Notes under the pieces: generated by a model | Seen by the model: the letters and a program-made list of their open reading frames with translations, nothing else | Database searches by the model: none | Told to the model about the DNA's origin: nothing | Assembly (NCBI GenBank): GCA_963556695.1 | Contig: CAUWAG010000007.1 | Coordinates: 1,488,001 to 1,552,000 of the forward strand | Reading direction: 5' to 3' | Source of the DNA: Anthostomella pinea | Lineage: Eukaryota > Ascomycota > Sordariomycetes > Xylariales > Xylariaceae | Length of the DNA: 64,000 bases | Program-made: the position numbers and the translations under genes | Shown here: positions 1 to 10,287 of the stretch, one piece after another | Numbering within the stretch: position 1 is the first letter of the stretch | Layout: every line of letters starts with the position of its first letter

Positions 1-246
1 TATACATCCTAGATCATATCAACCGCCTGATCGGCCCATTTTCTTAGCAACGAAGAATTGGCGTTCTCCTTACTCATTTATATGCTCAGTGTAATCGAGA
101 GACAGGTTGTTTGTACCACATGGCTTGCCGGTAGGTAAGGTTTGACTCGCACGCCGCAAAGCTTATAACTCCCTCCATCTGCATATGAGCGTCCTCGTAA
201 GAACAGACGCTCAAGATATATGAGCTTGTTAATAAGATGAATTATA
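1..246. other. Left-edge non-coding stretch
   Basis: No open frame with coding character is seen on either strand. The stretch leads into the first of three tRNA-like repeats and may belong to a larger repeat unit cut by the window edge. Confidence 0.4.
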
Positions 247-336
247 AGCCGGGTTGGTACGGCCTAGCGAAATACTCTTACAAGTATTCTTACAAGGTAT
301 TCTTAGGCACAGCGGTTCGATTCCTCTAGCGGCTGA
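247..336 (+). repeat. tRNA-like (SINE-like) repeat, copy 1
   Basis: This copy starts AGCCGGGTTGGTACGG and ends CTAGCGGCT. It contains a perfect Pol III B box (GGTTCGATTCC), 5-bp complementary ends (AGCCG/CGGCT), and an internal AATACT..AGTATT hairpin where an anticodon arm would sit. It is followed by a pyrimidine-rich tail. The same block recurs at 695 and 943. No canonical anticodon loop forms, so it is not a working tRNA gene. A tRNA-derived SINE is inferred; another Pol III-like repeat is possible. Confidence 0.5.
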
Positions 337-694
337 CATTCTTTTCCTTTCAGCCCTCCCCACCCGAGGACTGGAGGCCTTGGTACCCTCGCCCCTTATG
401 GAGGCATGAGTTGACTTCGGGAGCCATCATCATACATGTACGTAGCTAGCATACGTAGATAGATGTTGGACCGCTTGTCACGTCACATCGCTCCTGTGGC
501 CCAGCGGACTGTCTCGCAGCTTCGCAGTAGGCAGTAGACGTTAAAGACTGCAACCAACCAACCAACCTCTCCACTCTCCTCTTTTCGTATAGAGATCTGC
601 CACCTTGCGCACTTTTTGCCCATGTCCACCCTTTCCTTTTTGCAATGCCCATAGCCGTGTAGGGTATATAACTAAATTTAGCATGTAAATTTGG

Positions 695-780
695 TAGCCA
701 GGTTGGTACGGCCTAGCGAAGAGCGAAGTATTCTCACAAAGCATTCTTAGGCACAGCGGTTCGACTCCCCTAGCGGTTGA
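695..780 (+). repeat. tRNA-like (SINE-like) repeat, copy 2
   Basis: This is a second copy of the block at 247, with a near-identical 5' part (GGTTGGTACGGCCTAGCGAA), the shared GGCACAGCGGTTCGA core and a perfect B box (GGTTCGACTCC). A T-rich tail follows (about 781-802), then a GTCCTTCCCACAAGGAC hairpin. The roughly 100 bp upstream (TAGCATGTAAATTTGGTAGCC and before) is also shared with copy 3, so the repeat unit is longer than the tRNA-like core. Confidence 0.5.
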
Positions 781-942
781 AAATTTCTCTTTTTCTTTTT
801 GTCCTTCCCACAAGGACTGTCTCTCTCCTTTCTCTTTTCATATTGAGCTGAGCCACCTGGTACGGTAGCCCGTTGCCCTTTGACACATGTTCATCCGTTC
901 CTCCCTGCACATGGTATAGCTCTGTTTAGCATGTTAATCTGG

Positions 943-1024
943 TAGCCGGGTTGGTACGGTCTAGCAGCTTATATTTACACAGCGTTGATCATTCTAGGCA
1001 TAGAAAGTTTAATTCCTCGTTGAC
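943..1024 (+). repeat. tRNA-like (SINE-like) repeat, copy 3, diverged
   Basis: The 5' part GTAGCCGGGTTGGTACGG matches copies 1 and 2, but the B box is degraded (AGTTTAATTCC). The differences from copies 1 and 2 include several C-to-T and G-to-A changes. The upstream TTTAGCATGTTAATCTGG matches the upstream of copy 2, with a spacing of about 250 bp. Confidence 0.45.
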
Positions 1025-1631
1025 TACACAACTACTCTTGTTTGTTCCATTGTCTTTTTTTTCTTTTTTTGGCCACCATATGCCTGTCTGTCTGTGTTTG
1101 GGACCTTTGGGAAAATGAGTCTTGACCAACACAACACCCCTTCTATGAAAACTTCTATCGAGCTGCATGTAGTATGGGCCTACAGCTATGTGTTGGACTG
1201 CCACGTATTGAACTGACTACTGTGCAGTGGTATAAGCGTTGAAGTGACGGTGGTCTCGCCAACCTCGCCGGCACAGTTGCTAGAGGCAGAACGCTGTGTA
1301 ACTGCATGACCGTCAAGGCAGACCCGGCAGGCTACCTCCAGGTGGCAGAAGGAACAGGGAATGCAACATTTGTACTTCGCTGTATGGCGGCATGGACATC
1401 TCGTTGGCGGCGATCTTGAATTTGCGCGCGCGAGATTGATAGCAAGTGAAATGTGAAGTGACTTCTTGGACAGAAGTAGGCTTGGGTATCTGGTGAGATG
1501 ATATCGGGACACAAACTCATCCAAGTTTGCTGAGCCGAGTTGCTATGGAACCACCTCCTATGATAGTACAAGCTTGATCTCTACACCATCGTACACTTGA
1601 GATAAGGTAGTCATTCCCCTGGGTATTCCTT
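1025..1631. other. Intergenic stretch downstream of COQ3
   Basis: There is no gene I can support. A Cys-rich frame on the minus strand (1186-1524) lacks an ATG start and resembles no family I know; it is listed under rejected items. Confidence 0.3.
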
Positions 1632-2561
1632 TCAAGACTCAGCGACTCTCCTCACAGCAAAGAAGTAGTTGCCGAACTTCTCACTCCCGCTGACCTCCTT
1701 CCACCCGAAACCGGGGATGTAAATCACGCCCATGCACCGAGGCTCCGCCCACCCGGTCCGCTTCTGCAGGAAATGGCGTCGCATCTCCTCCTCGTTGATG
1801 TATTTGCGCCAGTCGTGCGTGCCCCTGGGTACTATGCGCAGCACATCCTCCGCCATGATATTTGTAGTCAACCAGCTCGTCCACGTCCGCGCAATGGTAC
1901 TGAGCACCAGCCAGCCGCCCGGCTTGACGAACGGCGTGCACCTATCCAGGAACTCGGCCGGATACGAGACGTGCTCGATGACCTCGAAGACGGACACTAC
2001 GTCGAACGTCTCCTGCGGCGTCTGCGGAAGCGGCAGTTGCTCAATCGACGTGTTCGCATAGCTCAGCTTCTCCGCGAGCGCGGGGTCCCGCCGCGCGTGG
2101 GCCTTGGCCACGGACAGCACCTCGGGACTCGGATCTATGGCCGTCACGGACGCGGTTGACGGCAGGCGCGCGGCCGACTCGGCGAATATCCCTCCTCCGC
2201 ACCCGACATCGAGGTACTTCAGGCCTGTCGAGGGAGGCGGTGGGTCATCGAGGACCGAGGCGCGACAGGAGCGGATGAAGTCGTGGCGGAGCGGGTTCAT
2301 GAGGTGGAGGATGCGGGACGGGCCTTGGGGGTCCCACCACGAGGATGCGAGGGCGTTGAAGTGGGATACCTCATCGGGTGAGACGGTGGTGAAGGCGGCG
2401 TCTGTTGGTTGCGAAGTTGGGGGAGGAGAGGCTCGTGTGGTCGATGTAGAGAAGCTCTTGTTTAGACTGGTAGCTGCGATTCGGGTGTTTTGGGCTGGAG
2501 ACGGTCTTCTGAGCAGTCGAGCCGATGATGCCAGGCTTCTTGAGCCATTCCGTGGTGGCAT
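1632..2561 (-). CDS. COQ3: COQ3, mitochondrial ubiquinone biosynthesis O-methyltransferase
   Basis: A single-exon gene of 309 aa. In the family, COQ3 uses S-adenosylmethionine to perform both O-methylations of coenzyme Q synthesis, as part of the CoQ synthome on the matrix face of the inner mitochondrial membrane. Residues 1-45 are rich in Arg, Ser and Ala with no acidic residue, as expected of a mitochondrial presequence. The family block HFNALASSWWDPQGP lies near 67-81, and SAM motif I (YLDVGCGGGIFAE) near 116-128. Length is normal and no intron is needed. It is transcribed divergently from RIB3, with 590 bp between the two start codons. The assignment is strong; close class I methyltransferases normally lack this N-terminal block. 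Confidence 0.93.
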   Translation of the reverse strand: MPPRNGSRSLASSARLLRRPSPAQNTRIAATSLNKSFSTSTTRASPPPTSQPTDAAFTTVSPDEVSHFNALASSWWDPQGPSRILHLMNPLRHDFIRSCRASVLDDPPPPSTGLKYLDVGCGGGIFAESAARLPSTASVTAIDPSPEVLSVAKAHARRDPALAEKLSYANTSIEQLPLPQTPQETFDVVSVFEVIEHVSYPAEFLDRCTPFVKPGGWLVLSTIARTWTSWLTTNIMAEDVLRIVPRGTHDWRKYINEEEMRRHFLQKRTGWAEPRCMGVIYIPGFGWKEVSGSEKFGNYFFAVRRVAES

Positions 2562-3151
2562 GTTGTGTGTGAGTCTTTAATCCTGCCGCCACCCAATTGG
2601 CCTGTGTGAAGCGATGATGCTGTTGATGTTGTCGCCGTGTTCGGTTAACACCACCTGCAAGCATGGAACGTAGAAAAGTTCCAGAAGGCCGGCCATTGGA
2701 ACTTGTCAGCCGCGGTCACCGGTGGACCTGCATGAGACCGACAGTCAGGGGTGTCCATGCAGCTGGCAGGCCGCTAAAGTCGGGTCCTTCGGGGGTTTGT
2801 CAGCCTCTGTCATCCCCGCCGCGCCGAGTGACAGCAGCAGCGTCGCGGGGCTGAAGGGTGGCATGTGGGCACCTAGGGACCACTGATGACTCAAATGATT
2901 CCAGTCGCATGTCTCATCGCAATTGCCTTCTGAGGTGCTTTCACGTCTTGGAAGACTCACACGTTTTGTGTCCTTGAAATAGTTGGAAGGTCGAAAGATT
3001 GCAACCCTATACCGCATCTACCCCTCGGCTCACGATCTGCATGTGCAGTGACGCAACCCTATAACCTTTGACCTCAGAATCTACGAAACCTCCATTTTAT
3101 ACCTCCCCGACTGGGTGAAGGACCTTTATCCTTTCAATTGCCTCGACAAAG
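2562..3151. promoter_or_regulatory. Divergent COQ3/RIB3 intergenic promoter region
   Basis: These 590 bp separate the start codons of two outward-facing housekeeping genes and must hold both promoters. No clear TATA box or long palindrome is seen. The end near RIB3 is pyrimidine-rich. The call rests on position only. Confidence 0.5.
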
Positions 3152-3943
3152 ATGCCCGCCTCGGCAATTGATCCCAACAAGTTCGACTCGATACCAGACA
3201 CTATCGCAGCCTTCCGTATGTGCCAAAATGGCCGATTTAATGTTCATCCTGTAGCCGAGGCTTCCGTCGGCTCCCATCGCAGCACTGACTAACACCGTCC
3301 GCGTCCAGGAAATGGCGAATTCATAGTCGTAATGGACGACCCGGGCCGGGAGAACGAGGGCGACCTAATCATCGCCGCCGACAGCATCACACCCGAGCAG
3401 ATGGCCTTCATGGTGCGGTACTCGTCGGGCCTGATCTGCGCCCCCATAACACCCGCCCTCACCGAGTCCCTCAAGCTGCCGCAGATGGTCCCCGACAACG
3501 AAGACCCGCGCGGCACCGCCTACACCGTATCCGTCGACTCGGCCGACCCCTCCGTCACCACCGGCATTGGCCCCCACGACCGCGCCCTGACCGTGCGGAC
3601 ACTTGCTGACCCGAGCGCGACGGCAGCCAGCTTCCGCCGCCCGGGGCACGTGTTCCCGCTGCGCGCGAGACCGGGCGGCGTCAGGGCGAGGAGGGGCCAT
3701 ACCGAGGCGGCCGTGGACTTCTGCCGTCTAGCGGGCAAGGTCGAGGCCGCTGCCATCTGCGAGATCGTCGATGACGGCGCCGAGGTCAATGGGCGGGCCA
3801 TCCGGGAGGGGCCCGGGATGATGAGGGGCGAGGGCTGCATCGCCTTTGCGCGGAAATGGGGGCTGAAGGCCTGCACCATCGAGGACCTGGTCACCTACCT
3901 GGAGAAGACCGAGGGCGAAGTCGGCGCGAATGGAAGTTCGTAA
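3152..3943 (+). CDS. RIB3: RIB3, 3,4-dihydroxy-2-butanone-4-phosphate synthase
   Basis: Riboflavin synthesis enzyme that converts ribulose 5-phosphate to 3,4-dihydroxy-2-butanone 4-phosphate plus formate. Two exons, 3152-3215 and 3309-3943, with a 93-nt intron, give 232 aa. The intron splits the codon of R22, and the join makes FRNGEFIVVMDDPGRENEGD, the conserved N-terminal Mg2+/substrate loop with its acidic residues. Downstream motifs are TGIGPHDRA, FRRPGHVFPLRA (about 130-141) and RGHTEA (about 150-155), all diagnostic. The ATG at 3152 is the only one that supplies the missing N-terminus. The length matches monofunctional fungal RIB3, with no fused GTP cyclohydrolase II domain. Confidence 0.93.
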
Positions 3944-3971
3944 ATTTAGTACCGCGGGAAAGTGCGGGTGT

Positions 3972-4004
3972 GAATGCTGATGCTGATGCCGATGCTGACG
4001 CTGA
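3972..4004 (+). repeat. GATGCT hexanucleotide microsatellite
   Basis: About five imperfect GATGCT/GATGCC/GACGCT units lie just after the RIB3 stop codon, probably in the 3' UTR. Confidence 0.7.
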
Positions 4005-4289
4005 GCGGCTTGCCGTCGCTGTCGCTACCCGGGTCTTCGGCAATGCGTATTCTGTCGGCCTGGTGACAATCTTTCTGAGGTGCATCTCACCTCACTTTGG
4101 TTGCATACGGACTAGGTGTAGAGAAAACGGGTCACATAGAAGAGTCGCCACGGCGGCTTGGGTAATCGATCGTGTCATGCCATATACCACTCAACATACT
4201 ATTACATATCACATGGCTTACCCTTATCATTGCTCTACCGACACTCTTCAGTCTGTGGGAACACTGACAGTACCGCTATATTCTTAGGC

Positions 4290-4610
4290 AACGGATCCCG
4301 CTCTCCACTACTGAACGAAGCGGACAGAATCGTCTCCCGTACGGAGAGGCTTGGCCTCAAGGCGGGTGATAATCCAGTCTTGTTATACTCCGCTGCTGGC
4401 TGCCGCCAGACGAGAGATGAGGAAGATCGAATATACGGCATCATGCAGGTCTTTGGGCTCCGGCTTGGAAAGGCCAGAGAGCCCGGAACCCACTTCACCC
4501 TCCGGTAGCTCGAGACGTAGTTTGTCATATCCCTCAGTGCGAGGTCCACCGTCAAGCAAGCGTAGTATCGCATCGCATCGTTCACTTGTGCAAGGAATTA
4601 TTAATGGCAG
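4290..4610 (+). pseudogene. HET-domain protein fragment, degenerate
   Basis: One frame reads a stretch I recognise from heterokaryon-incompatibility (HET) proteins: DRIVSRTERLGLKAGDNPV, then RQTRDEEDRIYGIMQVFGLR, then HFTLR, stop, LET, stop, FVISLSARSTVKQA, stop. The family normally has LETQF here, so the second stop looks like CAG to TAG, a C-to-T transition. At least three in-frame stops and no start codon make it non-functional. A splice-acceptor-like TTCTTAG precedes the homology, suggesting a former internal exon. HET proteins act in non-self recognition. The family assignment comes from remembered motifs and was not searched. Confidence 0.6.
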
Positions 4611-4879
4611 AACGGTGGTTAGAGGCTAACATGAACATTGAAACAGCCATAAACAATTCGCTAACTTACCATGGACCAAACTTAATTTTCAAACAGCTAC
4701 TCTTCGACAGTAGAGCAAGACATGCGCAATGAAACAAGAACAAATGTCATCGTCGAATCATCAAGAGCAGCTGCGAGTGTTAGTTTCTCACGGATTTGGG
4801 CTTCTCCCCGGTCGTATCTTTTTCTTTTTCTTTTTCCTCTTCAGGTTTGATCTTGCATCACTCAACTTACCTGTCTTCC

Positions 4880-5984
4880 TCAAGAGAACCCCTGCAGATT
4901 GCCTGTGATGGTCGTCTTGATGATCGTGTTGATGATCACACCCTGGGGCACATCGCTATCGCTAGACGACGAGGAGCCAGACGACTCAGCGTAAGTACGC
5001 TGGACCTTCTTGCCCAGACGTCTCGAACGGCGAACAGTGTCCTGGGTGCGGCGATCCTCCTCCACATCGCGACGCGTGGCTTTTGTCGGGCGGTAGTCCG
5101 CATCGGAAGAGGAAGAGGTCCGGCGACGCTTCGGCGGAGGAGGAGAGGGAATCGAGGATGAAGATGAAGATGGCGTGACGGGTCTCTCGGAGGGAGGCTG
5201 TTACGGTATTACATAATACCTCCACATATTTATGTACATATATACCTCTAGCTTCCCCCTTCTCTTCCGACCTTGCCTCTTCTTCCTTAGATATCGTTGA
5301 ATCTAGATATTTCATCCCATCAGCCCTGACCAGCGCAGCTGCAGGCCTGATTGTCACAGAGGCCCACGAACGACACCACCATAGTCCCCCCTGAAAGGCT
5401 AACGATGGACATCGCTAGAGATGGGCATGGGAAGCTCATCGTCGGAAAACTCATCATCGGAAGACTCATCGACGTCGGGCTCGTTGCGCCTCCGCTTAGT
5501 AGCGGTGCTAACGGGAGCTGGGTGGGGCGCAGCTTGGCCCCGACGTGGGTTCAGACGTGCGTTCCGACGTGCGTCCCGCTCATCCATCTCCTGCTGTGTG
5601 GCAGGGCGAGGACGAGCTCCGGGCGGCGTGGGGTTTCCACGTACGCGGCGGGTGGCGGGAACAGCGATAGCGCGTACCTGGGGACCGGGGATGGGAACCA
5701 TGGGGGCCGGTGCAGCGGCTCGAGGCACGGCCGGCACCAGAACGGGGTTCGGTGCTGGGGTGACATGGCGCCTAACAATGGGGATATCGACAGGGCGGAT
5801 ATCGACAGCGCGCCCAACCATGGGGATATCGACAGGGTGCCCAGCCATAGGCACGTCGACGGGGTTCGGTGCGTCTTCGACGGGGCGCAAAACCATAGGC
5901 ACGTCGTTACACGACGAAGAGTTTCGAAATGTATTGGTAATAATATCGGCAACGGTAAGACGACGGCGGAAAGTTTCGGCAACG
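4880..5984 (-). CDS. Hypothetical Arg/Ser-rich, largely disordered protein; 5' end missing
   Basis: Exons readable on the minus strand: about 5984-5413 (frame begins VAETFRRRLTVADIITN and ends ..DELPMPISSD), 5302-5246 (IQRYLRKKRQGRKRRGKLE) and 5197-4880 (106 codons to the stop). The 48-nt intron 5245-5198 joins in frame. The 5984 boundary follows a canonical intron (6047-5985) with a TACTAAT branch site, but the sequence 5' of that intron carries an in-frame stop, so the true start is not found. The protein has a repeated VDIPMVG/VDVPMAG motif, basic clusters (nuclear-localisation-like) and acidic DESSDDEFSDDE. No family is recognised. The A+T-rich upstream may mean the 5' end has decayed, so it could be a pseudogene. 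The donor near 5413 is uncertain. Confidence 0.5.
5776..5850. repeat. Short tandem repeat GGGGATATCGACAGG
   Basis: Three or four imperfect copies of a motif of about 15-25 bp encode the VDIPMVG-like repeats of the minus-strand protein. Confidence 0.6.
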
Positions 5985-6109
5985 CTATAAAACGACGGAG
6001 AAAAGTATTAGTATCGGTATCGGTATTAAATAATAGAAAGCACTTACCGGAACACTTATTAACTAAAAAGGTTTTAATTTATCAAATAAAAACAAGCCTA
6101 GTAGCGTAA

Positions 6110-7830
6110 CAGGTGTTTCATTTCAAAAGAGACAGTTATATACAGTTTAAACCTGGAGAAGTTCTCTTAAGAGCGAAGAAGACACCCCTTATATATACCG
6201 TTACCCCGCACTTCGGTTATAACCCCTTATTGCCGTATAACCCCTGAAAGTAGCTCTATGACACCGCTCAATGCTCGTAAAGGGGCTGCGAGACCGGCTG
6301 CCAGATGACCAAGATGACGAGTGCCATTCTTGTTGGCAGCTCTCATTGGGGGATCAAAAAAGTCATACAAGTCCAACATAGAAGAGGCACAATAAACACT
6401 GCCACTCATTGATTCAAGCCACTTTTGCCTCAGGGAAATCGCTGCGCTGCTGCGGGATGTATTCATTGCCCCTCTCTCTATTTATAGTGAGATATCTGAA
6501 GGCTATGCCACAGTGCTTGAGGCGATCACAGATTTACACCATGGCATGCGCAGCTTGCGATGGAGAGCGGTCAGTCGAGGGTGAGTTGCGTGCGACAGCC
6601 CGGGCCTTCAGAATACATACCGGTAAGCGCCGATGTGATCGTTGCCACTGGACACAGTGCAAGCTGGAGGCGTCAAGTGGCGAGAGCTACAAATCTTGAA
6701 TACATATATCTACACAACGGAGGGCTGGGGCGGTATTGTTTCCCCCTTTCTGGTGGCATGCCAGTGATGGTCAGATGTGTACCGAGCCGGGCGATCAGAT
6801 GTAAGAGCCGACGGACCACCCAAAGTCAGATCTTCAGTAAGCACGTATTTAACATTAAAGAAATGTACTGTGATATTGAAGACTCAGGTCTTTTACATGT
6901 GTGAACACTTGGGCTTTGGACAAACTTGCTAAATGACATAGGGTGGGTATTTCCACCGTCAGGGGCGGAGCCGCACACACCACGATGGTCGGGAATAGTT
7001 AGGGAAACCAATATATAGAATATCTTCTTCGTCGTTCAACAACTGTCACACTGGTTTAAATACAAGGAAATTCGTGACTAGCTACCACTTTCCACAGCTT
7101 GTTGGATTCTGGGCTACGTTAGCCCATCCATAGTCATCCTTCAGGATCACCATCCCCATCTGTGACTCTGTCACGTACGTGGCCACATAAGGCCACGTAT
7201 CCTTTCCTTTAGTATCTTGGATATATAGGGCCACTCTGGCCGCTCCAGAGTAGCTGGAATTCCTCTCCTTAATAGAACATTTTGAAATCTCACACAGCTA
7301 AGCAGTAGCATATTTATTCTCGCTTGCCCCATTGCAACTTCAAGACTTTGCCCCATGCGCCTACGCCCCAATCAGCCATCTAATGAACCAGCCCTGTACG
7401 ACAGTTTTGCACCAAAAACTGTCCATGTCCGATGAACTCTCTAAGGTCACTGCTGGACCTTGTCGCCACGCGTCTACAGTCTCGTGTCCTGGGATTCCGT
7501 GGAGGCCAAATGAGAAGTCAAAGTTGCCGGCGCATGTGTTCTACGTCCTCGATATTGCTTCATCTGGTTAAGATCAGGTGTTGGAGTGGTGGCTGAGGTG
7601 TCCACGGCGGTGCTATGAGCAACTAGAACTAGGAAGGCGGTTTTGATCATAGGAAACTATACAAAGGTCCTGGTTAGGGAGAACGCGGTGGCGCTTGTTG
7701 TTGGGTAGTTTGTGCTTTTACCGGTGAGGATATTTGTGGGATCCTCATGGGTTTTGATCAGCGTACAAACAAGTTATTGTTTCCTGCATGTTGGCTCATG
7801 TGTGAGTCTTAGACAGGAGACTTGCCTGAC
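6110..7830. other. A+T-rich gene-free stretch
   Basis: No convincing coding frame is seen on either strand; the open frames are short and lack family signatures. The composition is richer in A+T than neighbouring genes. It probably holds eroded repeats, since it leads directly into a solo LTR. Confidence 0.4.
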
Positions 7831-8352
7831 TGTGACGAGCCGTCTAACCTATAAGGCTAAAGGGTTCTATAGGGTTTATGTTCTGAGGTAAGTCAACACA
7901 AAGGACGATAGAGGCTTCTGTCAACTAGAAGACACTCAGATGCTGGGGCTTGGTCTGATCCAGGGGATCACTGAATAGTCGAGTCATTAGGAGATTTCTC
8001 TCACCTTAGGGTTGGCTAAGATGCTTAGATTGATCACTAAGGTAGAGACTATCTATCTGTCTAGCTAAGAAATAATTATCCTTATATATCCAATCTCTCC
8101 CTCACTAATGAGGCGTGCTCACTGTTGCTCGCGTGATCAGACGTGAGCAACCTTCCCTTGCTCACCATTGCTCGCGTGAGCAGACGTGAGCAACTCTAGT
8201 CACGTGATCCTGGCTCCCTGGATTACTGGATCACGTGCCTGGGTGCCCTGCGCTGTTTCGTGTTGTGCTCCGTTCTGATTGGGTTCCCTCGTAGGTCATC
8301 CTTTTCCTTTCAGGCCTGCCAACGGGCCTGTGGTATTTGTTGGTTCGTAACA
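7831..8352 (+). mobile_element. Solo LTR of a retrotransposon
   Basis: A 522-bp block starts TGTGACGAG and ends TTCGTAACA, an imperfect TG..CA terminal inverted repeat. It is flanked by CTGAC on the left (7826-7830) and CTGAT on the right (8353-8357), a 4/5 target-site duplication whose mismatch is a C/T transition. Inside are a TATA-like TTATATATCC near 8085 and hairpin-rich sequence. No gag-pol or second LTR is present, so it is what remains after LTR-LTR recombination. The superfamily (Gypsy versus Copia) is not resolvable here. Confidence 0.6.
8116..8194. repeat. Two hairpin-forming repeats inside the solo LTR
   Basis: Two 35-bp units, 8116-8150 and 8160-8194, each contain TTGCTCGCGTGA and ACGTGAGCAA, which pair as a hairpin. 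A perfect 10-bp inverted repeat follows (CACGTGATCC at 8201-8210, GGATCACGTG at 8228-8237). Confidence 0.7.
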
Positions 8353-9321
8353 CTGATTATAATAGAGAGCAGCTTAGTTCACTGGCCAGGTCACCCGCTT
8401 CCATGACAGCAGGGAATTCTGCCCACAACCGAGACACAATACAGAGAAACTATATAATCTTGGGGTATACATTGAATGTAAATTGGCTTGCCCGAGCATA
8501 GCCTGCCCAGTTAGATCATCTTGAGCATCTCTTCGACTCGGACGAAGATGAAGCCGAGAGAAACACTATCAGTTACCACAAGGCTTCGAACCTTGTATAG
8601 CTCGCAGGGGAGCGACCATGGACCTTGTGGCAGTTCACCATTGAAAGCTTTCAGTCGTCCGCGAAGCCCGTCAGAGCAATCTGAGTCAATCCGGGCTAAC
8701 TTTATGCGATGTGTGAAGTGCTGACGCTTGCTCCCCTATGACGGCCGGAGGTGAACAGGATGCTCACGCAAGCACAATGGCCGGGCACATCTCGGTAGGC
8801 TTGGGTGATGAATGTCAGAGTAGAGTCTTGTATGATTCACACATTGTTGAAGCCCACTGTTCAAGCCAATGTACCGCACAGGACGGATTGCACGGACTTT
8901 CTGGTATCGAAGAAGTTATTTTTTAGATACCTACCTTCCACCTTTCACCTTCTGCGACCTGCACCGAGTCACATTGTGATCCGAGCTTGAGGTCGCCTTT
9001 CTCACCTTTAACAAGTGCTCCATCTCAGATTGTCACCTTCTTTCTTACATCTCTGCCATCGCCAACCTTCATCTTTGCTCCCGTCATCTTGCATTACCAC
9101 CTTCTTGCATCTCTGCCTGCACCATCTTTCATCTTTACTGTCGCCATCTTACATATCTGCCTTCACCGTTCTTCATCTTCGCTATCGCCGCTACCATCTT
9201 GCATCGTCGTCTTGCATTGCTGCCGTCTTGCATTGCCGCCGTTCTGTTAGCAACATAATCGTGATACTTGACCACATTTCTTCCCAAAGAGCTCGTTCCC
9301 AACACCAACTCGAGCGGCAAC
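8353..9321. other. Upstream region of the BTB gene, pyrimidine-rich
   Basis: From about 8985 to 9250 the plus strand is C+T-rich, with repeated CACCTTCTTGCATCTCTGCC-like phrases, typical of a fungal promoter or 5' leader. No gene is supported. Confidence 0.4.
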
Positions 9322-10287
9322 ATGGATGCTCACAGCAAGCACGATGCAAGGTCAGTCCTGCCGTTTCCCATACGGCCTCTCCCTCCTTGCTCATTGACTG
9401 GACATTCAATGGAACAGGCTGCTCGAGTCTGAGTTCCTGGCAGTCGTCGTCGTAAAGTGCGAGGATCGCAAATGGAACCTACACAAAGTCATTCTCGTGT
9501 CCCGACCCGAATGGTTCAAGAAGGCGCTGTGTGGCGATTTCACGGTAAGCATCAAGCAACACAATCAGAGGTACCCTACTCGATCTATCTTCTGACAGGA
9601 GAGATACAGGAAGCAAAGACCAACGACATCGTACTCGTGGACCAGGATATCAACGCGGTAGACTGGATGATCCGCTGGATCAACACTTCAGGTGAGCTTG
9701 CTTGTGATGCATGGTTATCAACTACTAACATGCAGATAGCCCTAGACCCCTCAATCTTCGAAGCTGAAGACACCGCCTACGAGTCCTACGTCCTTCTAGC
9801 TCGTTGCGCGGACTTCTTTCTCCTGGACGACTTGCGACAACTCTGGCTGGACCGCCTTCGCAGCCGAATCCGCGAGAAGGCTACCTGGGCCCAAAAGGCT
9901 TTCAACACCTGCCCTGACCACCGGGACCAGGTACGGAAGAAAGACATCGTTGGACTACTGAAGGGCGCGGCCAAAGCCTATGAACTCAATTGCGATATCA
10001 CCAAAGAAGCCTTCCTGGAGTTTCTCAAGCTTGATCACTACTGCATCATGGTAGACCACCAGTTTGTGGAATCAGCAAAGGCAATCCCGGCCTTCTGGCA
10101 CGACGCCCTTGAAAGGGGACACGCAGTATTCATGGAATCGCCATTGAATTTCCTCCTGGCACCGTGGTTTTGCGTTAACTGTCAGGCGGAGCCGTTCGCG
10201 GAGGATGGCTTCTACTGGGCGACTGTGTGGTGCGAGGGAGCAGAGATACTGGCTACGTGTGGCAAATGCTTTGAGGCTGAAGCTTAA
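9322..10287 (+). CDS. BTB/POZ domain protein
   Basis: Four exons, 9322-9350, 9418-9544, 9604-9691 and 9740-10287, give 263 aa. BTB domains mediate dimerisation and, in many proteins, recruit substrates to cullin-3 ligases. Fungal genomes carry many short stand-alone BTB proteins of unknown client. The domain spans about residues 10-75: LAVVVVKCEDRKWNLHKVIL, RPEWFKKAL and the DIVLVDQDINAVDWMIRW strand-helix. The rest is an alpha-helical BACK-like region with a C-terminal CVNC and a CGKC pair. The last intron carries TACTAAC and is fixed by frame; the acceptor at 9603 was chosen because the nearer AG (9598) breaks the frame. No kelch or other partner domain is present. Confidence 0.8.

Noticed and set aside
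247..1024. Calling the three repeats real tRNA genes
   Set aside because: No copy forms a proper seven-base anticodon loop, and the third lost its B box, so a tRNA-derived repeat fits better.
1186..1524. Minus-strand Cys-rich frame of 112 codons
   Set aside because: The start would be TTG, no ATG or splice site rescues it, and no known zinc-binding spacing is seen.
5351..6109. Plus-strand 252-aa and 189-aa frames
   Set aside because: The minus strand carries the coding signal here, with two introns that join in frame; the plus frames are shadows.
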